From assembly GCA_028641055.1 (NCBI GenBank), contig CM054060.1, positions 53,904,292 to 53,968,291 on the forward strand: a stretch of 64,000 nucleotides of DNA, written 5' to 3'. Made by a program: the position numbers and the translations under genes. The stretch's first letter is position 1, and each line of letters opens with the position of its first letter. The stretch is from Alopecurus myosuroides (lineage: Eukaryota > Streptophyta > Magnoliopsida > Poales > Poaceae). This document shows, piece by piece, positions 33,218-45,319 of this stretch. The notes under the pieces are model-generated. The model ran no database searches and had not been told where the DNA came from. It worked only from the letters and a program-made list of their open reading frames with translations.

Positions 33218-36200
33218 GACTTAATATGTAAAAATTTCAGTCTCGTACTTCTTCTTTTTGGATAATCAGCCCCACTTTTCGGACCTCTACGAACTCGTGA
33301 GACCTTCACCACATGGTTCATGGGATCTCTGCAATCCCCCAAACCCTCCTCAATGTCGTCAACATAATCCTCACACAAGGATGATGCCTGACGAACCACA
33401 AGACTAGACTCAACACTATCCACTCCTCCCAGATTATTGCTCAGAAAAAGTAATTTGTCGCGATGCTTCTAAATCCTTAAGAAAACTAACAGAACGCTCT
33501 ACCGCTGCCAGAGAAGTGCCTAAAGAAACTCCCAAACGAGATGCACGTGAAACGATATCAGTACTCGAAAAAGCTTAAAATGAAAACTTCTCCAATAAAG
33601 TTTTACCTGCAGTCTTGTCGTCGCGACGTGCAACAAGACGAGATGCCTTCTCAGCCACTGGAACATCCGCATCGGGTTGCGCCCTAAGCCGTGCACTCGA
33701 ACGACGCCCCTCCTTCACTGGGTCCGTAATTCCTTCGTATGCCGCCACCTCATCCCGTGATGGAGCTCCCCTCGCGCGGTGATCCGCCGTGACAGCATGA
33801 TCACCTAGTCCACCTGACTGAGTGACAACTGTCCGTGGAGGTGTCACTAGGACCTCCAGTTCCAGCCCTCCTGGATAAATGGTGAGAGTGTCAAGCCCCC
33901 CCCGGAAGCATAGTAGAACACGTGGTAGCAATGTCGTGTGCACCACCGAGCGCAACACTGCCAGGCGCAACACACGTAGTCACGGCCGGCAGTTGCGTCG
34001 TTCCCGCCTCCACTGTCGTTTCTTGTCCACCAAGAACAGTAGCAACCACCGAAGCAGGTAGTCCCTGGTTGATATCAGAATTGGAGCCTCCCAACGCCCC
34101 AAGGCGCGAACCACATCCAGCAGCAAAAATGGCAGCGTTTTTCTCACTGCCCTGGTGCAAACTCGTGCAGTTTTGCTGCCCTGCAGGAGTCACGGTAGAG
34201 GAGACAACATCAGCCAGCACCTCAGCGCTGCCCGGCAGAGCTCTGCCGGATCTGAGTGTTCTGCCCGGCAGCAGTCACGGCAGCAGAACAAGCAGTTTTT
34301 GCCGCAGCTGCTCTGCCCTGCAGCGAAATCAGAACATTTTCCTGCTGCGGCATACTGTGAACCGCACCACTCACCAACTCGTCCAGCTTGCGAAATTGTT
34401 CCTTTAACATGCGAGAAAAAACCACCCCAGACTTCTTAAATTCCATACCATCATTACCATGCGAAGATGACACTCCCTGGAAATTGTTCTTGGTTGCATC
34501 ACCCAAATTATGTACAGCCCCACCACTTCCCGCGGTATCCTCCAGAGATGTTTTTGCGAGTGCATCACGTAAATCAGATCCCATCTCACTGTCATCCCCC
34601 TCATCCTCCTCGGTATCCTTGTCCACTACCATGTCCTCGACGATCTCGGGTTTATCCTCTCCCCCCACAAAAAAAGACAGGCGTAAAACTCATCCTTGAT
34701 CAGCATAGGAATAGTTTGTGGTACCTTAGTGTAATCAAGACACCCCACCATTATCCGTAAAACACCGTGCTGACGAGTGTAAATCATATCAATCTTACGA
34801 GTTACACCCGTTATATACCCAACAGCCCACATTGCGAGGAAGTCACCAGTGTGTTCCTCCGGTATTCCAGACACACACACCCAAAAATTTGGTAACGTAT
34901 CTACTCTCTCAATTCTCTGACCCTAGCTATCCACTGTCATCTCACATCGAGAATTATGAACTCTACAAAGTCCAAACACTTTTACATGATCAAGTTCAAT
35001 TTTTGATGGAAAAAGGGCCTTGAAAACATTGTGTCCCACTTGACTAACATCCCAAGTGTATCCCTCAGTAGGAACCAAACGGTGGAGCTGTCCAATAATC
35101 CGAGGTATCGACATCTCGCCCTTGTTAACCACCACGGAGGCCCAACGAGCATTCACCACCTTCGGTATGTAACTATCCGTGAGTGGTATTCCAAAAATCA
35201 TGAGCTCCTCATGGGCATAGCCGTACATGAATGGGTGAGGTTTGGGTGCTGAAAGCAACGGACAAACACCGTTCTTATGAATGGAACCTTGGCAGAACTC
35301 GCACACTGGTGCTGGGCAATCAGCCAAGAAGTGGCCAGCCTCCCCGCAACGAAAGCACCTGTTTTCTCAGACTTTTTACTCTTTTTTTGAACTGCACCCG
35401 CCACAGCAACCGCAAGTTGCTCTGCTGACACCCGCTTCTAACCCTGCGGAACCACCGGAGCAGCCTCCGTTGCGTTCGGCTATGCGGTCTGAACCTGAAC
35501 CACTTGCACCTGTGGCGCTGCTGTTACGACTGCATGACCAGGCACTTGCGTTGGAGGAACCGCAACTTGCACCTCCGTCTGATTGCTCTGCTGTGGAACC
35601 AGCTGAACAACCGCAGGTAAAACCCGTCCCTGGCCATTATCAAATCTGTGACCATTAGGGCGATAAACGTAGTTTACCCGTCCACCACGACCACCCCTTC
35701 AAACGCCACCTCTCCCTTGATCGTACCTCTGGCGACCACGATAACCTCCATTAAAGCGATTGCCACCTTGAGTGTTAAACTCTGCCCCGGCATGGAACGC
35801 AAGATACAGCGCATCCCCGTTGCCACGGCCCTCCGGCTGCCCAGTAGTACGACTAGGACCACCTTGCACGAAATTGCCTCCAAACCCCCTGCCCTTGTCC
35901 CTGTCCACGTTGATCCGCACCACCATTACCTCCTTCGCGCTGAGCCATGGCGGTGGCCGTATCGGGGACAGAATGATGGACTGATTTGTGTTTGCGAGAA
36001 AACCCTAGCAGACGTCTGGGTCCGAGTCCTATTGGCCACTTTGCCTCAAGCACGCACCTCCGTAGCCGACCCGGACCGTGATCAGTCGAAGTTAGTCCCA
36101 CAGGGTTTACGTCGATCACGCCTGACTTAAGTGGTTCCATCGCCCCATGATCACGGAAATTCAAAATTTCCGCCGATCCACAATCTTCGGCCCCTGGAAC

Positions 36201-36725
36201 CCAACCCAACGGCGACCTCCGCCGGCGTCTCACCACCGTCCATGGCGATGAGACGCATTCATCCTCAACGAACACGGTGGGCTCAAGTACCGGGAGCTTC
36301 ACAGCTCTCCGCGGAACTCTCAACTTCGATGAGTTTGAACGGACCTCGCTATATTTTTCCATCGAGAATGGACACATCGCCAATGACGCAGCCCTTTGCG
36401 CCCTACGGCAGTGTATCCTCTTCGCCACTCTCGACAAAGAAATGTTCAACGAACGAGACCTTTCCGACGATGGTGTCTTACAGATCTCATCGAACGATTC
36501 AACATACCTGCCCGCCAATCCTTCCGCCGCATCGGAGTTCTTCTCGTCGCTTCCGTGTTCATCATCACTGGTGGACAACACCCAGAACTTACCTCCAGTG
36601 CGCGAGAACGGGAGGATACGATCAGCGGCATTCAGATCACGGCCACCTGCCAAGGCTCGCCCAGAAACGCCGATGGGATCGCCGCCTGAGTCGCCTCCTA
36701 GGTCACCGTCAGAGTCGCCACTCAT
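33214..36725 (-). pseudogene. LINE ORF1 (RNA-binding, CCHC knuckle)
   Basis: The presumed start is ATG at 36725 (MSGDSDGDLGGDSGG). The frame runs to about 35853 and is then broken by at least three shifts or stops. A zinc knuckle CFRCGEAGHFLADC lies near 35330-35375, followed by CEFC. Downstream is the conserved plant ORF1 block (PKVVNARWASVVVNKGE, and LFPSKIELDHVKVFG) near 34950-35180. Acidic and low-complexity segments follow to the ORF2 start at 33217. ORF1 proteins bind the LINE RNA in cytoplasmic particles. Confidence 0.8.
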
Positions 36726-36766
36726 CGCCTTCCTCGTTGTGCATGCTTTCAGTAGTCTGTTAGGTC

Positions 36767-36959
36767 GGTCTTGCACTTCTGTATCTTTTGCGGTGGTGCT
36801 CTGCAGCCTGTTAGGGTAGGTTCGTAGTATTCTGCAAAAAAACTCATGTGAGTAGAACTGTTAGCTGCTCTCTCCATGTATGGCCTGAGAGCCTGAAACT
36901 CATATGTTGTTTGGTTCGGTGATTTAAATTAAACCGGGGACCCCTTTTATCCAAAAAAA
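36767..36959 (+). mobile_element. 3' tail of an older retroposon, split by the LINE
   Basis: Sequence continuing from 29336-29416 across the LINE insertion reads into ttaaaccggggaccccttttatcc and an A-rich end, the look of a plus-strand retroposon 3' tail. Its 5' end and target duplication were not found. Confidence 0.45.
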
Positions 36960-37058
36960 TCAGCATCACAACATATGTTGCATAGAGTACATGTTAACTC
37001 ACCAAGTCTGCGATGGTAGACATGAGATGCACAAACAACATCTACTACCACAACAGAC

Positions 37059-37399
37059 TGTTATGTACCCAATCTCTACTAAACCTCAATTCTCCGATAC
37101 AGATGTTCTAGGGATACAAAATCGAGGGATTTTAGAAGTAGAAGAAGGGGATTCGAGAAAGGGAGAGCCGCCGTCGGGTTTAGGGTTCTAATCTTCCACA
37201 CCCTCATCCTCCTGCTACGCAGCACATATAGACGCGCTTACACCAGTCGGTCTCTACCAAGCCCATTCACATGTAGCGCGGGTTGGGCCTCCTCTGTCGA
37301 CCGCCACGTCGTGGTCCGTCTCCTTCCTGGTCACTGCTTGGTGCAGCAGCTTGTGGGCCTCGCGTAGTCGTAGGTAACGTAGAGGGGAGGGTCGTAACA
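37059..37399 (-). repeat. 3' LTR (in element sense) of the Gypsy chromovirus
   Basis: 341 bp, tgttatgtaccc...gggtcgtaaca on the plus strand. Confidence 0.95.
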
Positions 37400-40300
37400 G
37401 CCCCCCCCGGTTGAGAACCAGCTTGTCCCCAAGCTGGAGCCCGAGGAAAGCGATGTAGCAGCTCGCTCCGGTCTTCCCATGTCGCGAGAGAGGAAGGTTG
37501 ATCGCGCCACTGGACCAACACCTGCACTCGATTGTCGCCGCCTCGCTGGTACGACTTGGTGTCCAGGATCTTCACCGGTTCAGGTGGTGCTGTGGAAGTC
37601 ACCGGGAGGTCGGGGAAGACTTTGGCCGAAGGCGGGACCGCACGATGCAGCTGCGACACGTGGATGACAGGGTGAACTCGACATGTGTCCGGTAGATCCA
37701 ATCTATATGAAGTGCCTCCCACTCGCTACAACACCTGAAAGGGACCAAAATAGCGGAATGTGAGTTTAGGGTTAGCTCGAGTTGCCAGGGTGGTTTGGAC
37801 GTAGGGTTGTATTTTGAGGAACTCCCAATCGCCAACAGCAAAGATGCGTTCAGTACGCCTCTTGTCCGCGGTCTGCTTCATCTACCGCTGGGCCCGGACC
37901 AAGTGTTGCTTTAGTAGATCCATGGTATCTTCCCTCTCTTGCAACCAGTCCGATAGTTCTAGTGTGGCACATGCCGTTGGATCGATAATACCAAAATATC
38001 GTGGTGCGTGGCCGTAGAGTACCTCAAATGGGGCCTTCCCCAGGGTAGCATGGGGAGCAGTGTTGTACCAGAACTCCGCGAGATGCAGCCAGTTATGCCA
38101 CTTGGCGGGGCACGAGTGTGCAAAGCATCGAAGAAAGATCTCCATACACTGATTCACCCGTTCGGTCTGTCCGTCTGTCTGTGGGTGGTACGCTGAGCTC
38201 ATACGCAGTTCTGTGTGAGATAATCTGAATAATTTCCGCTAGAGAGTGCTTGTGAAGATCTTGTCTCGATTGGAAACGATTGCTGCTGGCAGACCATGCA
38301 ACTTGTACACATTGGTGATGTATGCTGTGGCTACCGAAAAGGCCGTGAATGGATGCGCCAAGGGTATGAAATGGGCATAACGAGACAGTTTGTCCACCAC
38401 TACCAGAATGCAGGAGTACCCTGAGGATTTCGGCAGCCCCTCAACAAAATCTATCGTCACTGTATCACAGACATGGGGGGGGGGGGGGGGAACTGGCAAG
38501 GGCTCGAGCAAACCTGGGTAACGTACGCGTTCTGGCTTGGCTTGTTTGCAAACTGAGCATTCGTCCACGTATGCTCGCACCTGGCTCTTCATCCCAGGCC
38601 ACGCTAAAAGCGTTCGCACCCTTCTGTATGTGATGCCGTACCCCGAGTGGCCTCCCACTGCGCTGGTATGCAACGCAGCCAGGATTTTGTGCTGCACTGG
38701 CAGGCTGCATCCCACCCATACACGCCCCCGGATCTTAAGGACACCATCCTCTAACTTGTATCCCTGCACCTCTGATGCTGGACTGACAGCGAGCTGGGCC
38801 AATAATTTCTGCGCGTGTGGGTCTGCGCGATACCCCTCCTGAACTTCTTCCAGCCAACTAGGTAAGCAGACTGAAACTGCTGCCAGAGCCCCTGACGCTG
38901 GCTGCGGGCACCTCGATAGGGCGTCAGCCGCTTTGTTTTCCAGTCCTTTTTTGTATAGAAACGATAGCCTAAGCCCAAGAGCTTGATCATAACCTTCTGC
39001 TGCCAAGGAGTTGCGATGCGCTGCTCCTCCAGGTGAATTAGACTCTTTTGGTCTGTGTGTATAAGGAACTCTGCTGACTGCATGTACGCGCGCCAGTGAT
39101 CGACTGCCATGACAATAGCCAACGCCTCCTTCTCGTAGGTGGACAACGCACTGGTACGGGGCCCAAGGGTCTTGCTGAGGAAGGCAAGAGGATGGCTGGC
39201 TTGCATGAGGACGGCCCCTACACCCCGGTCAGATGCATCTGTTTCGATCTCGAATGGTAACTCAAAGTTGGGAAGTGCCAACACTGGGGCTGAAATAAGC
39301 GCTTTTTTGAGAGCTGCAAATGCTTCTTGTTCAAGTCCAGTCCAACGAAACACCGTGTTCTTCTTCAGTAGGTCCGTCAGAGGGCGACAGATGATACCAA
39401 AGTTGCGCACGAACTTGCGATAGTAACCCGCTAGCCCCAGAAACCCCCTCACGGCTTTGACATTTTCCGGTACTGGCCATTGTTCTACTGCTCGAATGTT
39501 TTTAGGGTCAGTGTGCACCCCTTCAGCGCTGATCTGGTGTCCCAGGTACGTCAGGCTGTTTTGCAAGAAGGTACATTTGCTGAGCTTGATCTTAAGCGGA
39601 TGAAACTGCAAAATGTCAAAGACTTGTCGCAGTAGGGCTAGGTGTTGTTCTTGTGTCGTGATGTATATGAGTATATCGTCAATGAACACCAGCACTCCTT
39701 TGCGCAGCAGTGGTTGTAGGATGGTATTCATTAAGTTTTGGAATGTCGCGGGTGCTCCTGTGAGTCCATACGCCATGACCCGGAATTCGTAATGGCCACA
39801 ATGGGTCTTAAATGCAGTTTTGTGTTCATCCTCAGGTCGCATCCGGATCTGGTGGTATCCAACACGTAAGTCCAGGCTCGAGAAAAGGCAGGCACCAGTC
39901 AGTTCATCCAATAATTCATCGATGACCGGCAGGGGGTAACGGTTCTTCACGGTAATTGCATTGAGCTGACGGAAATCAACACAGAAACGCCAGGTCAGGT
40001 CTTTTTAAAGCACCAGAATCACAGGAGAGGCATATGGACTAGTACTAAGCTGGATAATGCCATGTTCCAGCATTTGAGCAATTTGTTTCTCAATTTCATC
40101 CTTCTGCGCTGGACTGTATCGATATGGGCGCAGGTTGACTGGTCTGGCCCCAGGAAGCAATGGTATCGAGTGGTCGAATTTGCGCGCAGGTGGTAGCTCT
40201 GTTGGCTCTTGAAACAGTAGCTCATATTCAGTTAACAGAGGTGTTGCTGCTGTAGGTAACTCTTGTATGTCTTTCTCAGTATCTGGCCTGACCAAGCACA

Positions 40301-40610
40301 ATTGCACCACACGAGAGATTCTGGATTGATGGAATAGATTTTGTAATTGCTCATGAGAAACCTGAGGGCATTGAGTAAGACCAGTCTGGACCCCGTGCAA
40401 GGTGACAACGTCCTTGCCCACTTGGAAGCTCATCAGTTGTTGCTGCCAATCTACCCTCATTGGACTGTGAGTGGTTAACCAATCGTACCCTAATATCACA
40501 TCATATGAACTGAGCGGCAAGATCTTGAAGGCGCTAATGAATCTCTGCCCCTGCGCCCTCCACACACAGTCAACTATCTCAGCATCGCAAAACATAGTCC
40601 CACCATCAGC
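37267..40610 (-). pseudogene. Gypsy chromovirus pol: RT, RNase H, integrase, chromodomain
   Basis: Reads in pieces: 40595-40005 (end of protease: LSSYDVILGYDWL; start of RT: QMLEHGIIQLSTSPYASPV), 39950-about 39000 (RT: PLPVIDELLDEL, KTAFKTHCGHYEFRVMAYGL, VFIDDILIY; RNase H: ASDRGVGAVLMQ), 39006-38239 (integrase: HHXX zinc region, DTVTIDFVEGLPKSSG, VVVDKLSRYAHF), 38202-37885 (integrase end: MSSAYHPQTDGQTERVNQ) and 37722-37267 (chromodomain: VQVLVQWRDQPSSLATWED). Premature stops lie at 40005-40007, 38239-38241, 37882-37884 and 37726-37728, with a frameshift near 38,960-39,000. The chromodomain would guide integration to modified chromatin. Confidence 0.9.
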
Positions 40611-40613
40611 AAC

Positions 40614-42094
40614 TCACACCTTGAGTGGGCGAGTAGCCCGACGCCTGCCCTGTAGAGAGCTCCCCGAGTCGACCAACATTAGCACTTCTTGGTTCTGGAC
40701 CCAGCCTTGCAACCGCATAGTATTGGCGGTCTGGCTCCCATCTGCAGCAGCACACGAAATATGCATATACTCCGCTGCCCTCTGACTGGCAACGACAGTG
40801 CTTGATCTTCCTCCTCTACTGGCTTGATCATGGCAATAAATTCCTCTACAATGTGCAGCGGCACTGTGGGGCTGCACACATGATCACTCCTCCATCGCTC
40901 GTCACAGGTGAAGCAGAGCCCCTTGGCACGGCGGTAGTCCCGCAGCGCCCTGATATTTTCATCCTGTGAGGTGGCCTTGACTGTTGCCTGACGGCGTTCA
41001 TCCACCCGTGGCCCCTGGTCCTTAGCAGCCATTCCGCGTGCAGTGGGTGGTGGCAGAAGTGGCGTAGCAGTGCGAGGAATTGATCGAGCTGTATGTGAGT
41101 ACTCCATCCTGTGATTCTCTCTGCGAAACAATTCCAGAACCTCTTCCTGCAAAATTGCGAGATCTACAGCAGTAACCAAATCGACAGGCCGATGCAACAT
41201 AACTACAGCGCGTATTTCTTTTTGCAAGCCATCAATAAAATGTGTGACAAAGAATGCCGGCTCCCACGAGTTGTGGTGTGCCGTCAAATTGTCCGTGAGA
41301 GTATTGAATTTGCTAGCATATTCGACTACTGTCCCTGTCTGCTGCAACTGGTTGAATTTCCTAAGGTGATACTGGAATTCTGATCTACCGAATTGAGAGC
41401 AAATGGTATCCGCGAATTCTTTCCAAGTGTGGAACTGTGTGTGTGCGTTTGTGGCTTGGAGCCAAGCAAGCGCATCGTCTGTGAAATACATAGCAGCGCA
41501 ATTGACCCATGTATCGGGGTGCATGGTGCATACTGCAAAATAAGCCTCACAACGGAGTTGCCATGCTCGGGGATTTTCTCCATCGAACATAGGGAAGTCG
41601 ACTCGCGGCGGATGGGGAAAACGCGACCCACGGTGAAAATTTTCAGACGAATCGCAACCAGCACAAAGGTTTGGATACGTACCCTTGGCCGGGGCTTCCT
41701 CCGATGATCGGGGATCATCGGAACGGTTACCCCGCTGGATCGATGCGTCGCGGCGGCCGTTGTGCCCGTGACCGTCGTCACATGCTCCACTGGAGGTTGC
41801 CCCAGGAGCAACCATCGCCATCATGTTAGGCGGTGGCGTGAGGAGCGGCGCGTCCGCCTTGAGGTGAAGGATAGGCGCCTTGCTCGTGGGAGACGTGGTC
41901 GGCGACCGCGTGGCCTCCGCCACCCGGAACCGCAGATCGCCCATCTCCATCCGCAAGTTCTCCAGGGCGTGCTCGATCTCCGGCTTCCAGGCGCTCAACT
42001 CCAGCACAGCCGGATGGATCTCTGAGAGCTTCGAGTTGATCGACGATACCGCAGTCGTCAGATCGGCGAGCAATTTGTTCGTCTCCTCCATCAC
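40614..42094 (-). pseudogene. Gypsy chromovirus gag and protease
   Basis: The gag frame (from 42094) begins MMEETNKLLADLTTAVSSIN, has a predicted coiled coil, then the capsid region (FPMFDGENPRAWQLRCEAYF, LRKFNQLQQTGTVVEYASKF). A knuckle-like segment CFTCDERWRSDHVC follows. A frameshift near 40,790 moves the protease (VLMLVDSGSS) to another frame, which stops at TGA 40614-40616. All domains expected for the family are present. Confidence 0.88.
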
Positions 42095-42218
42095 GGTAGC
42101 CTTGGCCTTCCTAGTCTGGATGATAGAGGGGTAGCGGCCAGCCAGATCGATAGATCGACGTTGGATCGGTGGTGGGGAAAAATTTTGGTAGGTGGAAACG
42201 TTGGCTCTGATACCAGTT

Positions 42219-42559
42219 TGTTATGTACCCAATCTGTACTAAACCTCAATTCTCCGATACAGATGTTCTAGGGATACAGAATCGAGGGATTTTAGAAGTA
42301 GAAGAAGGGGATTCGAGAAAGGGAGAGCCGCCGTCGGGTTTAGGGTTCTAATCTTCCACACCCTCATCCTCCTGCTACGCAGCACATATAGACGCGCTTA
42401 CACCAGTCGGTCTCTACCAAGCCCATTCACATGTAGCGCGGGTTGGGCCTCCTCTGTCGACCGCCACGTCGTGGGCCGTCTCCTTCCTGGTCACTGCTTG
42501 GTGCAGCAGCTTGTGGGCCTCACGTAGTCGTAGGTAACGTAGAGGGGAGGGTCGTAACA
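42219..42559 (-). repeat. 5' LTR (in element sense) of the Gypsy chromovirus
   Basis: 341 bp; four single-base differences from the partner LTR by eye. Confidence 0.95.
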
Positions 42560-42704
42560 CAGACACACGGCATAAGTGCATAACTTACAGTCAATACACA
42601 GATACATGGATGGCATAAGTTATATTCCTCGAAATAGGAACACTACCAAACACCAATATATCACACTCATGGAAACTTCCTAGCTGCAGGCTTCAAACAG
42701 CCCA

Positions 42705-44294
42705 CTATCTTCTGCCAACCTCTGCCGCAACTTCATCCTTGTCCGTAGGAACGAGGGACCAAGCAACGGTAACATTTACCTGAGCATCACCAAGGGTAAA
42801 TTTCTCGTGGCTCATGTTGCTCTGTTTGGGCATGAAACGGACATAACTTTTTGCAGCGATACCACCAGATTCGGAGTAGGCCTGTATGACAACATCCAAC
42901 CCTCCTTCAAATTCTACAGAAACAACCTGCCTCCATAGATGTAAGTAACCACTAAGGCCTTCCGGCATTGGTCCATCTTTTGATTCCAGCAGCACAATCT
43001 TGTCGGGTGAGGGATTTGTCATTCGAGTGACTCCACCATCATCCCTGAACACAAATTCTCCTGATAGTGGGGTGCAAGCAACAAGGCCACCATATTTGAA
43101 ATTTAGAGGCCGTGGCACTTTTCCTTTGACAACCTGGACGCTCAAGATAGTGGCTTGGACTGTTCGTCTAACTTGCTGTGAGCACAACTCCAGCGTACAC
43201 AAGTCGTTCTTGAAGTACATGGTAGAAAAGCCACTGTGACCACGCGCACAAGTCAACAACGGTCTGTCTTGCGATTCGAGCACGCCTTTCACTTTCAGTT
43301 CGATCTCAATGTAGACCGTGTCGGTGGAACGATTGCACGGGACGGACCAAACAAGTGCAGAAAAGGATCCTGCAAGCGTCGATCATTAATCACCATCGTG
43401 AAATCATGCAAGATGATAAAAGAGAAAATCTGCGAGATAGTACGCAGTAGCATACATACATTCAGTTTCAGCTCTTGGGCCTCGCTCCTACTGCGGTAGA
43501 AGAGAATGTTTCGGTTGCGATCCACGATGTCTCGGGCGGCAACCACGCCATACACAGACAATGGCAACTGAAGGCCACTAGCAATGTCTGCTAGTTTAAT
43601 GGACAAGATCTGCGCTTCCCGATGGGATGACTCCTGGTGTGTGGTGTGTAAACTGCATAGAGGTCAGCACCGCTGCACGTACCAAAGCGAGAGAGTTGAG
43701 CGAGAATTAGCACTAGATCATAATAAGCAGCAGCAAGTCAAGGGTGGCTGGTTGCTTAGCAAACGCATTGGGGCTGGGTAGTCTTATGACGAGGGAGCTG
43801 CTTTCTTTGTCATCTTTGTCATCTTAGTGCTCGTCATGTATGTTTCAGCTTGTTTACTCTATAGGTGATGTTGAGTCCCTATGAGAGTGGTTCTGGTTTG
43901 TAAGATGATTTTGGATGAATAATTTAATAAAAGCCGTATGCATCAACCAGATGCAGAGGCCGGGTTACCCTTTTCACAAAAATAATAATAAGCAGCAGCA
44001 AGTCAATTAAACAAGAGAGTTGCTCACTTGTGTCTTGGAAGGAACCGCATGTTTGGCTCCAATTAGACTCCCAGCTTCTACGGTATGAAGCGAATCGGTC
44101 TGCCTCGAAATTTATCTCCGGGTCATGATCATCTTGGATGATCATTGAATTGGCGGAACTCGGTATGTCATAGTCGTGTTCGAACCCTCTTCGTCCAGAT
44201 CTTTGAACATCTGCAGAAAGATATCTTTATCGGTACGCTCGGTGCCAATCACAGATTTTTCAGCTCTGCTGACTTGTGTCACCATGGAATCCAT
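42705..44294 (-). pseudogene. DUF6598-domain gene copy A (dead)
   Basis: Three exons align with the copies at 59-62 kb: exon 1 44294-44028 (start MDSMVTQVSRAEK; contains ADRFASYRRSWESNWSQTCG), exon 2 43672-43460 (LADIASGLQLPLSVYGVVAA, RDIVDRNRNILFY) and exon 3 43369-42705 (DPFLHLFGPSRAIV, KYGGLVACTPLSGEFVF, SGGIAAKSYVRF, VAWSLVPTD). DUF6598 is a grass-expanded domain of unknown function. Compared with the sister copies, exon 1 has a 1-base deletion (after ACTATG, near 44160), exon 2 lacks 23 bp (near 43615) and exon 3 lacks 1 base (near 43335), each breaking the frame. Intron 1 holds a LINE fragment, and the chromovirus lies 146 bp past its stop. Confidence 0.75.
43741..43984 (+). mobile_element. 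5'-truncated LINE in intron 1 of DUF6598 copy A
   Basis: 244 bp flanked by a 21-bp direct repeat (ataataagcagcagcaagtc + a) at 43720-43740 and 43985-44005. Its 3' end has the hairpin gcatc-aacca-gatgc (43940-43954), then agaggccgggtt and an A-rich tail, matching the tail of the LINE at 29417-36750. No coding sequence. Confidence 0.92.
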
Positions 44295-45319
44295 CCAGCT
44301 GGGTGGGCAAATTCGCCGTCGCCGCTCTGTTTTCTTTTCTCGAGGACAAGGACACTCGAACCGTGTGTGTATGTTCCTGCTTATATGAGAAGATTGATCG
44401 GTGGTCTCTGAGGCGAGACCGGACGGGTAGGTTCGGAGACCGGGTAGGTTTATGTTTGGTGTCTAAAAGAACACAGTGCGTTCGCTCTTCTCATCTCCGT
44501 TCTATTCCAGCAGGTACACCGGCCTGGCAGATTGGGTTATCTTTCATGGGTTTTACCGGATTTAGGAAACTTCTGGCTAGGTTTTTAGTCCTTTATTCTT
44601 TTCGATGGTTTTTTGTTCTCAAAGATTACAACGACTTTTTCCTTGTTTTTTGGGTTTGTTTTTCTGCTATTTTTTGTTAGATATTTAAAAACATTCAAAT
44701 TAAAAATGTCCTTATTGAAATATGCAGATTTTGGAAATGTCAGATTTAAAAAAATATCCATATTATGAAAAGGTACAAATTTGAAAATTGTTTAAATTAA
44801 AAATGTTCAGTATTTAAATATATTTTTACTCCGTACCTTTACAATTTTCTTAACCATTTTTTAATTCTGAAAACATTTTCTATTTCACCAATTTTTACAA
44901 GAGAGAAGAAAGCAGACCCTTTTCATGAATCACTAGCCGGTACAAAATTGTATAAAAATAAGGAAACCACATGCAAGCGATCATGAGTAGGAGCGACACA
45001 GTAAAAGGGCCGAGCCGATAATACGAAAGGGGTGCGCGTAGGCTCCCGACTTGGCGCATGAAGTGCTTTATAGGAGCGCCCATGGAAAGGTGAGAGCTAG
45101 TCCTCTAGGGCGAAGGACGACCGTGAGGCAAAGGTACACGGGATCAGTGGCTCCGCAATTTGGGGGTGGTGGGGCAAAACTTTTCTAAACTTTTGTCCAG
45201 ATAAAAATGGATGTTTCTGTCAATTTGTTCATGCAAGCATCTTCGCATACAACACTGTTATGTAGATCCGGCGTTTTTTAAGGAAAATGGCATGGTTATG
45301 TAATAGTATGTATCATAAG
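44295..45319. other. Upstream flank of DUF6598 copy A; no gene recognised
   Basis: 44295-44480 would be the promoter side of copy A. 44690-44890 is AT-rich. Frames here are short and match nothing. Confidence 0.4.

Larger units (their letters stand above)
29417..36750 (-). mobile_element. Full-length L1-type LINE, minus strand, degenerate
   Basis: 7334 bp flanked by a 16-bp target duplication agtagtctgttaggtc (29401-29416 and 36751-36766). The poly-A tail appears as T at 29417-29424. ORF1 begins only about 25 bp from the 5' end, so the copy is complete. ORF2 has endonuclease, RT and zf-RVT domains. Several frameshifts and stops disable both frames. The 3' end carries the hairpin gcatc-tagtc-gatgc (29447-29461) just before the tail. 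Confidence 0.95.
37059..42559 (-). mobile_element. Full-length Gypsy chromovirus (Reina-like), minus strand
   Basis: 5501 bp with 341-bp LTRs (37059-37399 and 42219-42559) differing at 4 positions by my count, and the 5-bp target duplication cagac (37054-37058, 42560-42564). The primer-binding site tggtatcagagcc lies at 42203-42215 (minus), and a polypurine tract (C run on plus, 37400-37409) beside the 3' LTR. Domain order gag, protease, RT, RNase H, integrase, chromodomain fits small chromoviruses of Reina type. It inserted into DNA homologous to that downstream of the DUF6598 gene at 59.2 kb. Confidence 0.96.

Noticed and set aside
34155..36819. Plus-strand frames of 100-210 codons opposite LINE ORF1
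   Set aside because: Antisense shadows of ORF1; they lack any domain.
42216..42560. Independent solo LTR
   Set aside because: It pairs with 37059-37399, with shared cagac duplications and a complete interior, so it is one full-length element.
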